From the NCBI GenBank assembly GCA_002780065.1, contig PEWQ01000042.1, positions 1 to 7,456 on the forward strand: a stretch of 7,456 nucleotides of DNA, in the 5' to 3' direction. Shown here piece by piece: positions 1 through 6,879 of this stretch. The notes under the pieces are model-generated. The model had not been told where the DNA came from. It did no database searches and was given only the letters and a program-made list of their open reading frames with translations. The position numbers and the translations under genes are program-made. Within the stretch, counting starts at the first letter, position 1. Each line of letters begins with the position of its first letter. This stretch comes from Candidatus Hydrogenedentes bacterium CG07_land_8_20_14_0_80_42_17 (GTDB taxonomy: Bacteria > UBA8481).

Positions 1-594
1 CATCGAATCGTAAATTACAAACTCGCCACGCGGCCTCAAATGCACATTGCCAGGATTTTTCAATTCGAGAAAGAAGTAACTTCGTCCATGAATGTCGCGG
101 CTATGCCTGATCGAGACAAGTTCGAGTAAGGGATGAAGCGTACCTGAAATCATGACATAAAACGCAGTGCCGATGCGGCCCTGTACTACAGCACCGTTCC
201 CGGATGGTTGTTCGGCGAAAAAAACCATCAGCATCCGTTCACCTGTCATCGAGTCAGGTATGTTGACTGTAAAGGCTATGGTTGTATCTTCTCCGGCAAA
301 GAGAGTAACTCGATCTGGAGTCAAAGTTATCCATGTCGGAGCAAGCGCGTCGCGATTGCCTCTGAGGTAGTCCTCAAATGATACTGCGTTTACGGCTACC
401 TCAACAGTTTTTGCTGAAGAATTCTTTACACTCCATGTGCCTGAATCTGAACCGCCAGCCGAAATCAATACCTCCTGTGTCACGGGGCTCATCTGAATTG
501 AGGCTTCGGTTGGACCGGCAACTGTAATGGCTACGACTAGAGCTATTGCGAAAACGGTCAGCCCGCTCCCAGCTTGAGCTGGGAGCAGAGCCAT
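1..594 (-). CDS. Exported Ig-like protein, pilus-chaperone/DUF916-like pattern (3' end cut off by window edge)
   Basis: The frame is open for 198 codons from ATG 594 to base 1 and the stop lies outside the window. A hydrophobic stretch at residues 11-27 followed by GPTEA suggests export with cleavage near residue 31. The mature part reads as a beta-sandwich: SPVTQEVLISAGG (36-48), a TWSVKNSS strand (53-60), WITLTPDRVTLFAGEDTTI (88-106), NIPDSMTGE (111-119), GRIGTAFYVMISGT (139-152) and KNPGNVHLRPRGEF (179-192). This order matches, from memory, the pattern of PapD-like chaperones and of the DUF916 domain that partners WxL surface proteins; homology is unverified. It lies 10 bp behind the secreted gene at 605-1246, so a role in assembling or anchoring that protein is inferred. 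The start is uncertain. ATG 594 has no Shine-Dalgarno and gives no positive charge before the hydrophobic core. In-frame TTG 624 or ATG 648, inside the upstream gene, would add K/R residues. Confidence 0.5.
   Translation of the reverse strand, partial: MALLPAQAGSGLTVFAIALVVAITVAGPTEASIQMSPVTQEVLISAGGSDSGTWSVKNSSAKTVEVAVNAVSFEDYLRGNRDALAPTWITLTPDRVTLFAGEDTTIAFTVNIPDSMTGERMLMVFFAEQPSGNGAVVQGRIGTAFYVMISGTLHPLLELVSIRHSRDIHGRSYFFLELKNPGNVHLRPRGEFVIYDSM
565..586. repeat. Perfect 22-bp palindrome in a signal-peptide coding region
   Basis: Arms GCTCCCAGCT and AGCTGGGAGC are exact reverse complements separated by TG. The palindrome encodes part of the N-terminal LLPAQAGS of the partial exported protein and begins only 8 bases into the coding sequence if ATG 594 is used. 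In RNA it would form a strong 10-bp GC-rich hairpin near the ribosome start. It could be an intercistronic RNA structure controlling the second gene or an inserted palindromic repeat. Only one copy is present in this window. Confidence 0.5.
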
Positions 595-604
595 ACACAA
601 CCGC

Positions 605-1246
605 TTATAGGTGCAGGAGATCAAAACGAATCGCAGTCGAATACTCATCCGGATTCACACTGCTCGTAACAGCTCCAACGTAAAGATATGTCGGTGTGAC
701 CTCCGGAACGCCTGAATAAAGAGTTGCGCTTGCAATGCCGTTGCCGTAGACAAACGTCGTGTACCCGTCTGCCGACGCCTGAACGTAATCGGAATCACCT
801 AGATCCTTGTACCACATCCAAAAGTCTGTTCCTGTGCCATCCCATTGTGGCCCTCCGCTTACGGAGTCAGTAGTCGCCTTCCATTGCATCGGGATATGGT
901 TGTTTGTGTCGGTTCCAATCAGAGAACCCCAGTATTGGTGCAAAGTATCTGTCGTCGCAAGATTGGCTGTATACGTAACAATCTTCCAGTTGGCGAAGGT
1001 TGAGGCAAATTCTATTCGGACATACTGACTTGCAAGAACTAGTGTCTCAGTTCCTGTGTAGGAGAATACGAGCGTATCGGTCAATGAATCGTCAGAGATG
1101 TTATGTACCGAAATATCGAGTGAAGTTTGTAACGGAAAACTTAAGCGCGCGGGAACATTGCGCGATACATCCGCGGCTAGTGACGCACCGGCCAAGACAA
1201 AAACGAGGAACGATAAAATCGCTCCATTACGAATATACTGTTTCAT
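605..1246 (-). CDS. Exported beta-rich protein of unknown function, possible surface subunit
   Basis: This is a 213-residue protein with a clear Sec signal peptide: K2/R6 charged start, hydrophobic core 8-21, and cleavage after the GASLA stretch at about 24-25. No lipobox, transmembrane helix or cell-wall anchor is visible. The mature protein is rich in Thr, Ser, Tyr, Val and Asp with alternating strand-like segments: LDISVHNIS (43-51), LVFSYTGTETLVL (63-75), an ANWKIVTYTANL segment (86-97) and a C-terminal TAIRFDLLHL. There are no cysteines. I do not recognise a named family; the organisation suggests a secreted or surface-displayed beta-sandwich subunit. The start is supported by AGGGGG at 1252-1257, five bases before ATG. 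It is the first gene of a unit with the exported Ig-like gene 10 bp downstream, preceded by a clear promoter and LacI-type operator. Confidence 0.5.
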   Translation of the reverse strand: MKQYIRNGAILSFLVFVLAGASLAADVSRNVPARLSFPLQTSLDISVHNISDDSLTDTLVFSYTGTETLVLASQYVRIEFASTFANWKIVTYTANLATTDTLHQYWGSLIGTDTNNHIPMQWKATTDSVSGGPQWDGTGTDFWMWYKDLGDSDYVQASADGYTTFVYGNGIASATLYSGVPEVTPTYLYVGAVTSSVNPDEYSTAIRFDLLHL

Positions 1247-1273
1247 AGAAACCCCCTATGTGTAATACAAGAT

Positions 1274-1289
1274 ATCGTGAAAACACGAT
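1274..1289 (-). other. Leader-RNA hairpin upstream of the secreted-protein gene
   Basis: On the minus strand ATCGTG-TTTT-CACGAT forms a perfect 6-bp stem with a tetraloop. With the promoter predicted just upstream, the stem falls near the 5' end of the transcript and leaves the ribosome site at 1252-1257 free. It may stabilise the mRNA or be part of a DNA-binding site; no terminator-like U run follows. Confidence 0.5.
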
Positions 1290-1302
1290 GTAACCGCTTA
1301 CA
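1289..1302 (-). promoter_or_regulatory. LacI-family-type operator overlapping the -10 region
   Basis: The minus strand reads TGTAAGCGGTTACA. It is symmetric around a central CG at every position except one pair (G6/G9), and the symmetry extends one further base each side (A1288/T1303 on the plus strand). The pattern TGTAAnCGnTTACA is the known operator form for LacI/GalR-family regulators, including the related CcpA cre site. It overlaps the proposed -10 and start point, so bound protein would repress. Which regulator binds is unknown; none is encoded in the window. Confidence 0.5.
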
Positions 1303-1330
1303 TATAAGCATAGCAACGACCTATTGTCAA
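1301..1330 (-). promoter_or_regulatory. Sigma70-type promoter of the secreted two-gene unit
   Basis: The minus strand has a perfect -35 TTGACA (1325-1330). A -10 candidate TTATAT (1302-1307) follows at 17 bp, preceded by a TG extension (TGCTTATAT); TATATG at 18 bp is the alternative. The DNA upstream of the -35 (about 1331-1440) is very AT-rich, like an UP element. Predicted transcription starts near 1295, about 50 bases before the ATG at 1246. Confidence 0.5.
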
Positions 1331-1453
1331 GACTAATATTGAAATTTTTTACACAATTTATTAAATGCTTTGTTTTATGCTATGAAAGCAGTTCTAAATA
1401 GGAATTAAATAGTGATTATGTGGTAAATTATTTCGAAAAGTTTTGTTTTTGAG

Positions 1454-1482
1454 AAAAAAATATCTGTTATCTTGATAGCAGA
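1454..1482 (-). terminator. Terminator-like hairpin after the carbamoyltransferase gene
   Basis: On the minus strand TCTGCTATC-AA-GATAACAGA pairs at 8 of 9 positions (one C/A mismatch), followed by TA and then seven Ts. It begins 5 bases after the TGA at 1488-1490. Position and U run fit intrinsic termination, though the stem is AT-rich. It would separate this unit from the promoter at 1301-1330. Confidence 0.5.
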
Positions 1483-1487
1483 GCTTT

Positions 1488-3188
1488 TCATTTATCCAGA
1501 ATGAAATTTCCGATTACCAGTCTGTCCATTCCTGTCGAGTAAAAACACCTTAGAGCATCTGCCGGAGAAGAGACTATCGGCTCTCCTTTGACGTTGAATG
1601 ATGTATTGAGCACCATCGGCACACCGGTTAGTTGATTGAACTCTTCAAGCATCGCTCTATATCGCGGATGAGCTTTATTACTGACGGTCTGAATTCTTGC
1701 TGTGCCGTCGACATGAGTTATTGCCGGAATTAAATTTCTTTTTTCAGAGCGGACCGGATGAACGAAGAGCATAAATGGTAGTTCGGCGCCTTCCGGAATT
1801 TCAAACCATTTATGAGCCTCTTCTAAAATACATGCGGGTGCGAATGGACGAAAAGGTTCCCTGAACTTTATGCATCGATTCACTATATCCTTCATTTCAG
1901 CTTTTCGGGCATCGGCTAGTATTGACCTCGACCCAAGCGCTCTCGGCCCAAATTCCTCGCGCCCTTGAAACCAACCCACGACCTTGCCGTTTGCTATTGC
2001 TTCTGCCGCCTCGATCGAAGGATTATCACTCCGCTTTGCTTTTATCTTGCACTCCGAAAAAAATTCTTCAATCTCTTTATCAGAGTATTCTGGCCCCCAA
2101 TAAACATCTCTGATCGGCGCTCTCGGAGTATCATTATTCAAAATAATGTGATGAAGATACATCGCGGCTCCGATAGAAAGCCCTGCGTCATGTGAAGCAG
2201 GGCAGACGGAAACTTCCTTAAATATTCCTGATCTCTGAAGAACTCCGTTCGATACACAATTCAGTGCGACACCGCCGGCAAGACATAGCCTTTCACTACC
2301 CGTTCTTTTTTTTAGGTGAGTTGCGATATGCAAAACTGTTTCTTCCAGAACCTTCTGCATGGCAAATGCAATATCTTCGTGTAAAGAAGTTATAGGTTCA
2401 TCTTTTCGACGCGGGCCGAATCTTTTTCCGAATGGAGTCTGCTCCGTGGAATATCGCTTGAACCACCAATCAAACTGTTTGAGATCGATTTTGTAGGAGC
2501 CGTTATTTTTCAATGAAACGAATCTTCTGAATGAATCGACAAGTTTTGGAGAACCGTAAGGAGCAAGTCCCATGACCTTGTATTCATCAGAGTGAGGCTG
2601 AAACCCCAGCCATTGTGTTATGTAGGAGTACAGAGCTCCCAGCGAATGAGGAAATGAAATTTCCATAATCTTTTCGATTCTGTTGCCGCGTCCGAGCGCA
2701 GTCATAGTGCATGTCGATTCGCCGACATAGTCCATTGTAAGAATCGCAGCTTCATTCCAGTCTTCAGAATAAAATGCGCTTGCGGCATGATTGAGATGAT
2801 GTTCAATGAGGTGAACTCGTTTTCCAGAAAATGGAATCTTAATTTGGTTTCGGTAAAGAGTTGCGAACTTTCTGATTTCGTCCAAAATGCTAAAGGCATT
2901 ATCTGCAGGAGCTCTGAATAAATTCATAAGAAAACGTGGAATTCTACGCGAAATATAGAGCCGGGGGTCGCAATGAAAAGCAATGTGATCAACTAGCCTC
3001 AAGGCTTTTACAGGGTCGGAATCAATGCGCTTTAAAATCCAATCGACTGATTTCTTTGGAAACCCTCCGATATGTTTTATACGTGTGAGCCTTTCTTCCT
3101 CAACTGCCGCAACTACTACTCCGTCTTCCATGAGGCATGCGGCGGAATCTGCGGCTGAACCTGATATACCGAGAATTCTAATTGGCAT
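1488..3188 (-). CDS. O-carbamoyltransferase, NodU/CmcH family
   Basis: The 566 residues fit the usual 550-620 of this family. NodU/CmcH/TobZ enzymes activate carbamoyl phosphate with ATP to carbamoyl-adenylate, then transfer the carbamoyl group to a hydroxyl of a sugar, Nod factor or antibiotic, in the cytoplasm. The Kae1-like domain spans about 3-350: ILGIS at 5-9, EERLTRIKH at 31-39, HHLNHAASAF at 130-139 with expected metal ligands H130 and H134, DYVGE at 153-157, KVMGLAPYG at 204-212, AGGVALNCVSNG at 304-315, and SHDAG at 332-336 with the expected Asp ligand D334. The C-terminal domain has EFGPRALGSRSILAD (412-426), FREPFRPFAPA (442-452) and VLNTSFNVKGEPIV (526-539). Oddity: the usual His-Asp of the N-terminal motif is A13-D14. 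The start ATG has only a weak, distant purine-rich site. It follows the histidine kinase gene by 87 bp. The acceptor is unknown; surface glycan modification is an inference. Confidence 0.5.
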   Translation of the reverse strand: MPIRILGISGSAADSAACLMEDGVVVAAVEEERLTRIKHIGGFPKKSVDWILKRIDSDPVKALRLVDHIAFHCDPRLYISRRIPRFLMNLFRAPADNAFSILDEIRKFATLYRNQIKIPFSGKRVHLIEHHLNHAASAFYSEDWNEAAILTMDYVGESTCTMTALGRGNRIEKIMEISFPHSLGALYSYITQWLGFQPHSDEYKVMGLAPYGSPKLVDSFRRFVSLKNNGSYKIDLKQFDWWFKRYSTEQTPFGKRFGPRRKDEPITSLHEDIAFAMQKVLEETVLHIATHLKKRTGSERLCLAGGVALNCVSNGVLQRSGIFKEVSVCPASHDAGLSIGAAMYLHHIILNNDTPRAPIRDVYWGPEYSDKEIEEFFSECKIKAKRSDNPSIEAAEAIANGKVVGWFQGREEFGPRALGSRSILADARKAEMKDIVNRCIKFREPFRPFAPACILEEAHKWFEIPEGAELPFMLFVHPVRSEKRNLIPAITHVDGTARIQTVSNKAHPRYRAMLEEFNQLTGVPMVLNTSFNVKGEPIVSSPADALRCFYSTGMDRLVIGNFILDK

Positions 3189-3250
3189 CGTAAAAAGAAC
3201 TCTCTATAAAAATCATCATCTTATGAATAATCATCTTTTGACAATAATTG

Positions 3251-3275
3251 AAAATATTCTCTGCGACAATATTTT
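3251..3275 (-). other. AT stem-loop between kinase and carbamoyltransferase genes
   Basis: AAAATATT (3251-3258) and AATATTTT (3268-3275) are perfect 8-base inverted repeats around a 9-base loop, directly abutting the kinase stop codon. On the minus-strand RNA it could be a weak attenuator or processing site. The stem is all A/T, so it may also be chance in AT-rich spacer. Confidence 0.5.
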
Positions 3276-4559
3276 TCATTTATCAAACTCCAAAGAATTA
3301 TTTCTTGGAATTCTTATCGTAAATCTTGCTCCGCCCAAATGACTATTGCCTACTTCGACAGAACCGCCATGCGCATCAGCAATAGATTTAACAACTGCTA
3401 AACCTAATCCGCTTCCTCGTCTCTTCTTCGTCAGAAAAGGTTCAAATATTGCTTCTCTATCAATTTCTAAAATTCCCTCTCCTGAATCATCAATAATAAA
3501 TATAACTTCGTTCTGCCTTCCTTCGGTTTTGAACTCGATCTCTCCGCATGGAGCTTTATCTGAGCAAGCTTCAGATGCATTTCTCAATATGTTTGTCAGC
3601 ATCTGAACGACTCTGTCTTTATCGGCAACTAGAGCTCCAGCGTCTTTGTCTAAAATACATCTTATTGCGGGAATGCCCTCAGGTTTTGTCTTGAGCCTGA
3701 GTTCTTCTCGATAGACTGTGAGTTCTACAACTTCATTAGCCTCGAACTTTGAATACCTGAGATTGAGATTTTTTGAAAGATCCAAAAAGTCCTGAACTAC
3801 TCTTTCGAGTCTGTCGACCTCTTCGCGCAGGTCAATGATCATATTCGATTCGTCACAACTTTTATTCAATTCCCTATCTCTTAATTCAAGTGTAGCGCTT
3901 ATAATGTTCAATGGGTTTCTGATTTCATGAGCCACACTAGCCGCCATTCGGCTCAATGCTTCGAATCGCTCTCCGCGTTCCGCGCGAATTCGCTCAACCT
4001 CAACCTCTTTGACAGCTCTCCTGTAGAACAAAACAATAAGAACGGCGAGAAGGACTGAAAGAAATATCCAGCTCCAAAAAATGCGGCTTAACATATCTAG
4101 CGCGGCAAATGACGGTGTCGCCGCAGAGACTCCCAGCACTACTCCGCTTCCGAGCGGAGCAAATCCTCTTAAGTAATATTCGGATTCTGCCTTGTATGGC
4201 ACCCCAGCAGCCGCTACGCCATTTCTTGCAGATTCTATTTCGTTTTCGTCGACCCTCAATATTCTTCGCGGCTGGTGAAGCAAAGCACCATGATCGGTGG
4301 AAAAAATAATGTCATCATCCGAGTCGAGTATGAATATTTCTTTTACGGAATCAGACTGCATTATTGCTTCGGTCCCGGATACTCCGGCTATGTCGAAAAG
4401 TTTCGCCGCGGATTTTGCTGTATTGACCATTGAGGTTCTTAGTCCGTCTTCCAATGCGATTTTAGAACCGATATAGAGCGCTGAAGCAAAGGCATCAATA
4501 AAGAATATAAGCAAAATTGCTATTGCAATACTGCGTCTATTTAAAGAGTTCATCGACAT
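3276..4559 (-). CDS. Membrane sensor histidine kinase, orphan
   Basis: This 427-residue kinase autophosphorylates on His and would pass phosphate to a response regulator not present here. TM1 spans about 10-29. The extracytoplasmic part at about 30-157 contains VKEIFILDSDDDIIFSTDHG (72-91), the strand-turn-strand pattern of a small CACHE/PAS-like sensor. TM2 spans about 159-179. A charged, probably coiled-coil linker of about 25 residues replaces a full HAMP domain. The HisKA H-box SVAHEIRNPLN (208-218) carries phospho-acceptor H211. The catalytic domain shows the N box NILRNASEA (323-331), G1 DDSGEGI (357-363), F box EPFLTKK (373-379) and G2 GSGLGLAV (382-389), all intact, so it should be active. 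This layout resembles AtoS/NtrB-type kinases. ATG 4559 has no clear Shine-Dalgarno; the in-frame ATG 4553 is also possible. It may share a transcript with the carbamoyltransferase gene. Confidence 0.5.
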   Translation of the reverse strand: MSMNSLNRRSIAIAILLIFFIDAFASALYIGSKIALEDGLRTSMVNTAKSAAKLFDIAGVSGTEAIMQSDSVKEIFILDSDDDIIFSTDHGALLHQPRRILRVDENEIESARNGVAAAGVPYKAESEYYLRGFAPLGSGVVLGVSAATPSFAALDMLSRIFWSWIFLSVLLAVLIVLFYRRAVKEVEVERIRAERGERFEALSRMAASVAHEIRNPLNIISATLELRDRELNKSCDESNMIIDLREEVDRLERVVQDFLDLSKNLNLRYSKFEANEVVELTVYREELRLKTKPEGIPAIRCILDKDAGALVADKDRVVQMLTNILRNASEACSDKAPCGEIEFKTEGRQNEVIFIIDDSGEGILEIDREAIFEPFLTKKRRGSGLGLAVVKSIADAHGGSVEVGNSHLGGARFTIRIPRNNSLEFDK

Positions 4560-4604
4560 ATCAATACGTTAACTTATGAAGTGTTTTTTCACCAGTAGTT
4601 TAGA

Positions 4605-4610
4605 TATAAT
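4605..4610 (+). promoter_or_regulatory. -10 element placed for a leaderless transcript
   Basis: A perfect TATAAT ends 7 bases before ATG 4618, so transcription would begin at or next to the A of the start codon. No Shine-Dalgarno precedes that ATG. No good -35 is visible 16-18 bp upstream. AT-richness makes a chance match possible. Confidence 0.5.
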
Positions 4611-4617
4611 TCTTAAA

Positions 4618-6867
4618 ATGAAATCATTTGCTCATATCGTTTCAATTTCTATCTTCGTTTTTACAATGTTGACTCCGGCCGGTTCTTCTAATGCCGAATG
4701 GATTTTAGTTCGATATAAAGACCTCGTGAATCCTGAACAAATAGTTCGAACAGGGGAGAGGATAGGAACTTATCTTTCATCCCAAACACTTGCAAATAGC
4801 TCTAAGGCGCTTCTACAGCCGCATCTCGACCCTTTCATCGACCTCTTGCCTGATGCTTTGGATATGGTTTCCGCACCTTCGATGACTCCATTTCGCGATG
4901 TCTCTGCTTTTTATCCGAGAGAATTGTCAGAACCTGCATGGGTTGAGCTTTTTCGTGATGGGAGATTTCTCGCGCTTTACGACGGAGCGGGAACTGTTCG
5001 GCTCTTTCTACCTGGCACTTCTCCGAGAAGAGCTTACCAAAATAATTACGGCGTCGTTCGACACTGCCTCGCCTCGATCTCCAAAACTGCCGGAAAAATT
5101 AACGTCGAGGTATATTCATATCAGCACGATTATTCAAAAACTGAACTCAAGCTTTATCCTTTGCCTTATCGATTTAGTTCAGATGCGTTTCCGATTCCTC
5201 AAAATAAAATTCCTCTCAATCTGACCGAACTTTTTGCTTTCTTTCGAGCAGGAAAGCCTCTGGCAGGCGCAAATGTAAATGAAAAAGGTCTTACACTTTT
5301 AGCTGCCGAAGGTGAAACTCCAAAAGTCGACGGCGTGCCTATAACACTTTCAGATTTTGCAGTTGCTTATCGCTCGATATTTCATGCCGGACAAAACTCT
5401 GCATTTATCAGTCTCGACCCTAATGCCTCTCCAACGCTTGCTACAGTGAATTTTGGAGGGTATCTTGAAAATACTGCCGTCGGAAGGACAGTGCTCTCTG
5501 CTGATAAGAGATTTAAAACTATTGCAGCCGGACTCGATCCAAATACTTTTACTGATCGCTCCAATGAAATTCGCCAAGCCGTACCAAACTTTCTTTCTGC
5601 AGTTGAAAGAGATCTATTAGGTTATTCCAACGTGAACGGAAAATGGATTGGAACTAGATTTTGGTTCTATCCCGAAAGCGTGGAGATTGAAACAAACGAG
5701 AATTTTAGCGCCGCTCGTTTAATTAGAGCACGTTTTACAGCGGATGCAGAACGCCAGCGAGATGATTTTAAATCAAGTGACGATTTCGAGAGATTTAAAC
5801 AAACAATGCTCAGTCCAAGCATTCGAGAATGTATTGCAAATTTGAATTCAAACTACGATTTGTATTCGAAAGTTTTTTCCGAATTCAAAGAGCTTGATCA
5901 TGTAGCAAGGCTTTTAGGTATATGTAGCTGGCTGAAGAGACGGCCGGCGCAGGTGCTCGATCTGGATGCGCTTCTTTCTGTGGAAGTTCCGGTGAAAAAA
6001 ACTCCTAAGACTAAAACTCAAATGATTGCCGCGGCATGGCTTGTTTCCAAGAATAACAGCCGCCCTGATCAAGCCGCTGTTATCTCAAATCGATCGATAC
6101 AATATCTCTCTACTTATTTGGACTTGAGTATCGAAGAGGTATTTGGAACTGCTGATGTGCTGACGAAATTTCTTGAACTTGTAGCAAAAGAAAGGGGAGA
6201 GGAGAATATTTCTGTGCCGAACCTGAATTGGGATTTTGTAAAATCAAAAAAGGTTAGAGAAATTTTAACGACGCGCGCACATCTTTTGGCATTTACCAAA
6301 TTTCTCGCATCCGTAACTAATCCATTAAAAAATTTACCGCAGGAAGAGGGAACTTTTTATTCAATGAATGTTTTGAGTATTGGAGGCGGAATTAATCTTG
6401 GAGCTGATGAATTCACTATTCGAGTCAGAAGAAATCGGGGCAGTATTCGCAGAAACAGGCGTTCTGCCCCAATCGCAAAGCCGCCCGAGTTTTTAAGACT
6501 TCCCGCCGTTTCACTTCCGAGCGTAACAGAATTTATTCGCCCTATTCCTGCGCCTGAACTCAGAAGAACTAGCGGATATTCGAACAGCAAAAGAAGTAAT
6601 TATTCGTCGGTGGACGCAACCGGCAACGTCAAAACGGAAAATTATTGGTTTCTGCGTAAAAACAATTCGGATTGGAGAGACCGGCTTATCACAACTCGTG
6701 CCGTAAGAGAAAGGCATTACGAGGGAGGTGGAATGGTAATCCATGAAGAAAATCCTGAAGGAGCAACTTCGATTATTGGAGTAAAACAAGGAAACGTCAT
6801 CGTATTCAAAAGACAAGAGAGTGATGTAAAAGTTAGCAATGAAGTTCCAGAGTGGTGGAAAGAATAG
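4618..6867 (+). CDS. Large exported protein of unknown function
   Basis: The frame could start at ATG 4576, only 16 bp from the divergent kinase start. I prefer ATG 4618 (749 residues) because it begins directly with a clean signal peptide: K2, core 6-18, cleavage after SSNA at 26. No transmembrane helix or lipobox follows. No named enzyme motif is evident. Recognisable blocks are RDVSAFYPRELSEPAWVELF (93-112), VDGVPITLSDFAVAYRSI (237-254), AVGRTVLSADKRFKTIAAG (287-305), GTRFWFYPESVEIE (345-358), FKELDHVARLLGICSWLKRR (423-442), GGGINLGADEFTIRVRR (589-605), an Arg-rich patch RNRGSIRRNRRS (605-616) and a polar C-terminus ending PEWWKE. The ADKRFK..AAG, RFWFYP and ELDHVARLL blocks recall, from memory, a family of large secreted proteins known in Planctomycetes (DUF1598-like) and other phyla; unverified. 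It is probably periplasmic. It is followed 12 bp downstream by a small Cys-rich gene, likely cotranscribed. Confidence 0.5.
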   Translation: MKSFAHIVSISIFVFTMLTPAGSSNAEWILVRYKDLVNPEQIVRTGERIGTYLSSQTLANSSKALLQPHLDPFIDLLPDALDMVSAPSMTPFRDVSAFYPRELSEPAWVELFRDGRFLALYDGAGTVRLFLPGTSPRRAYQNNYGVVRHCLASISKTAGKINVEVYSYQHDYSKTELKLYPLPYRFSSDAFPIPQNKIPLNLTELFAFFRAGKPLAGANVNEKGLTLLAAEGETPKVDGVPITLSDFAVAYRSIFHAGQNSAFISLDPNASPTLATVNFGGYLENTAVGRTVLSADKRFKTIAAGLDPNTFTDRSNEIRQAVPNFLSAVERDLLGYSNVNGKWIGTRFWFYPESVEIETNENFSAARLIRARFTADAERQRDDFKSSDDFERFKQTMLSPSIRECIANLNSNYDLYSKVFSEFKELDHVARLLGICSWLKRRPAQVLDLDALLSVEVPVKKTPKTKTQMIAAAWLVSKNNSRPDQAAVISNRSIQYLSTYLDLSIEEVFGTADVLTKFLELVAKERGEENISVPNLNWDFVKSKKVREILTTRAHLLAFTKFLASVTNPLKNLPQEEGTFYSMNVLSIGGGINLGADEFTIRVRRNRGSIRRNRRSAPIAKPPEFLRLPAVSLPSVTEFIRPIPAPELRRTSGYSNSKRSNYSSVDATGNVKTENYWFLRKNNSDWRDRLITTRAVRERHYEGGGMVIHEENPEGATSIIGVKQGNVIVFKRQESDVKVSNEVPEWWKE

Positions 6868-6879
6868 GGAAAAAAGTTA

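Noticed and set aside
401-598. 65-codon minus-strand open frame starting at GTG 598
   Set aside because: It overlaps the longer exported-protein frame, which is open to the window edge and has a hydrophobic export segment and Ig-like strand pattern; this frame is Ser/Arg-rich low-information shadow.
1331-1453. AT-rich intergenic stretch as a possible small gene or origin
   Set aside because: Frames on both strands are interrupted by stops within a few codons and no iterons or DnaA-box clusters are visible; it fits an AT-rich promoter-upstream spacer.
3025-3342. 105-codon plus-strand open frame across the kinase-carbamoyltransferase gap
   Set aside because: Most of it is antisense to the conserved N-terminus of the carbamoyltransferase and the end of the kinase; it has no ribosome site or recognisable motif.
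4576-4617. Upstream ATG 4576 as start of the large exported protein
   Set aside because: It would add 14 residues before a clean signal peptide, has no ribosome site and would leave only 16 bp between divergent start codons.
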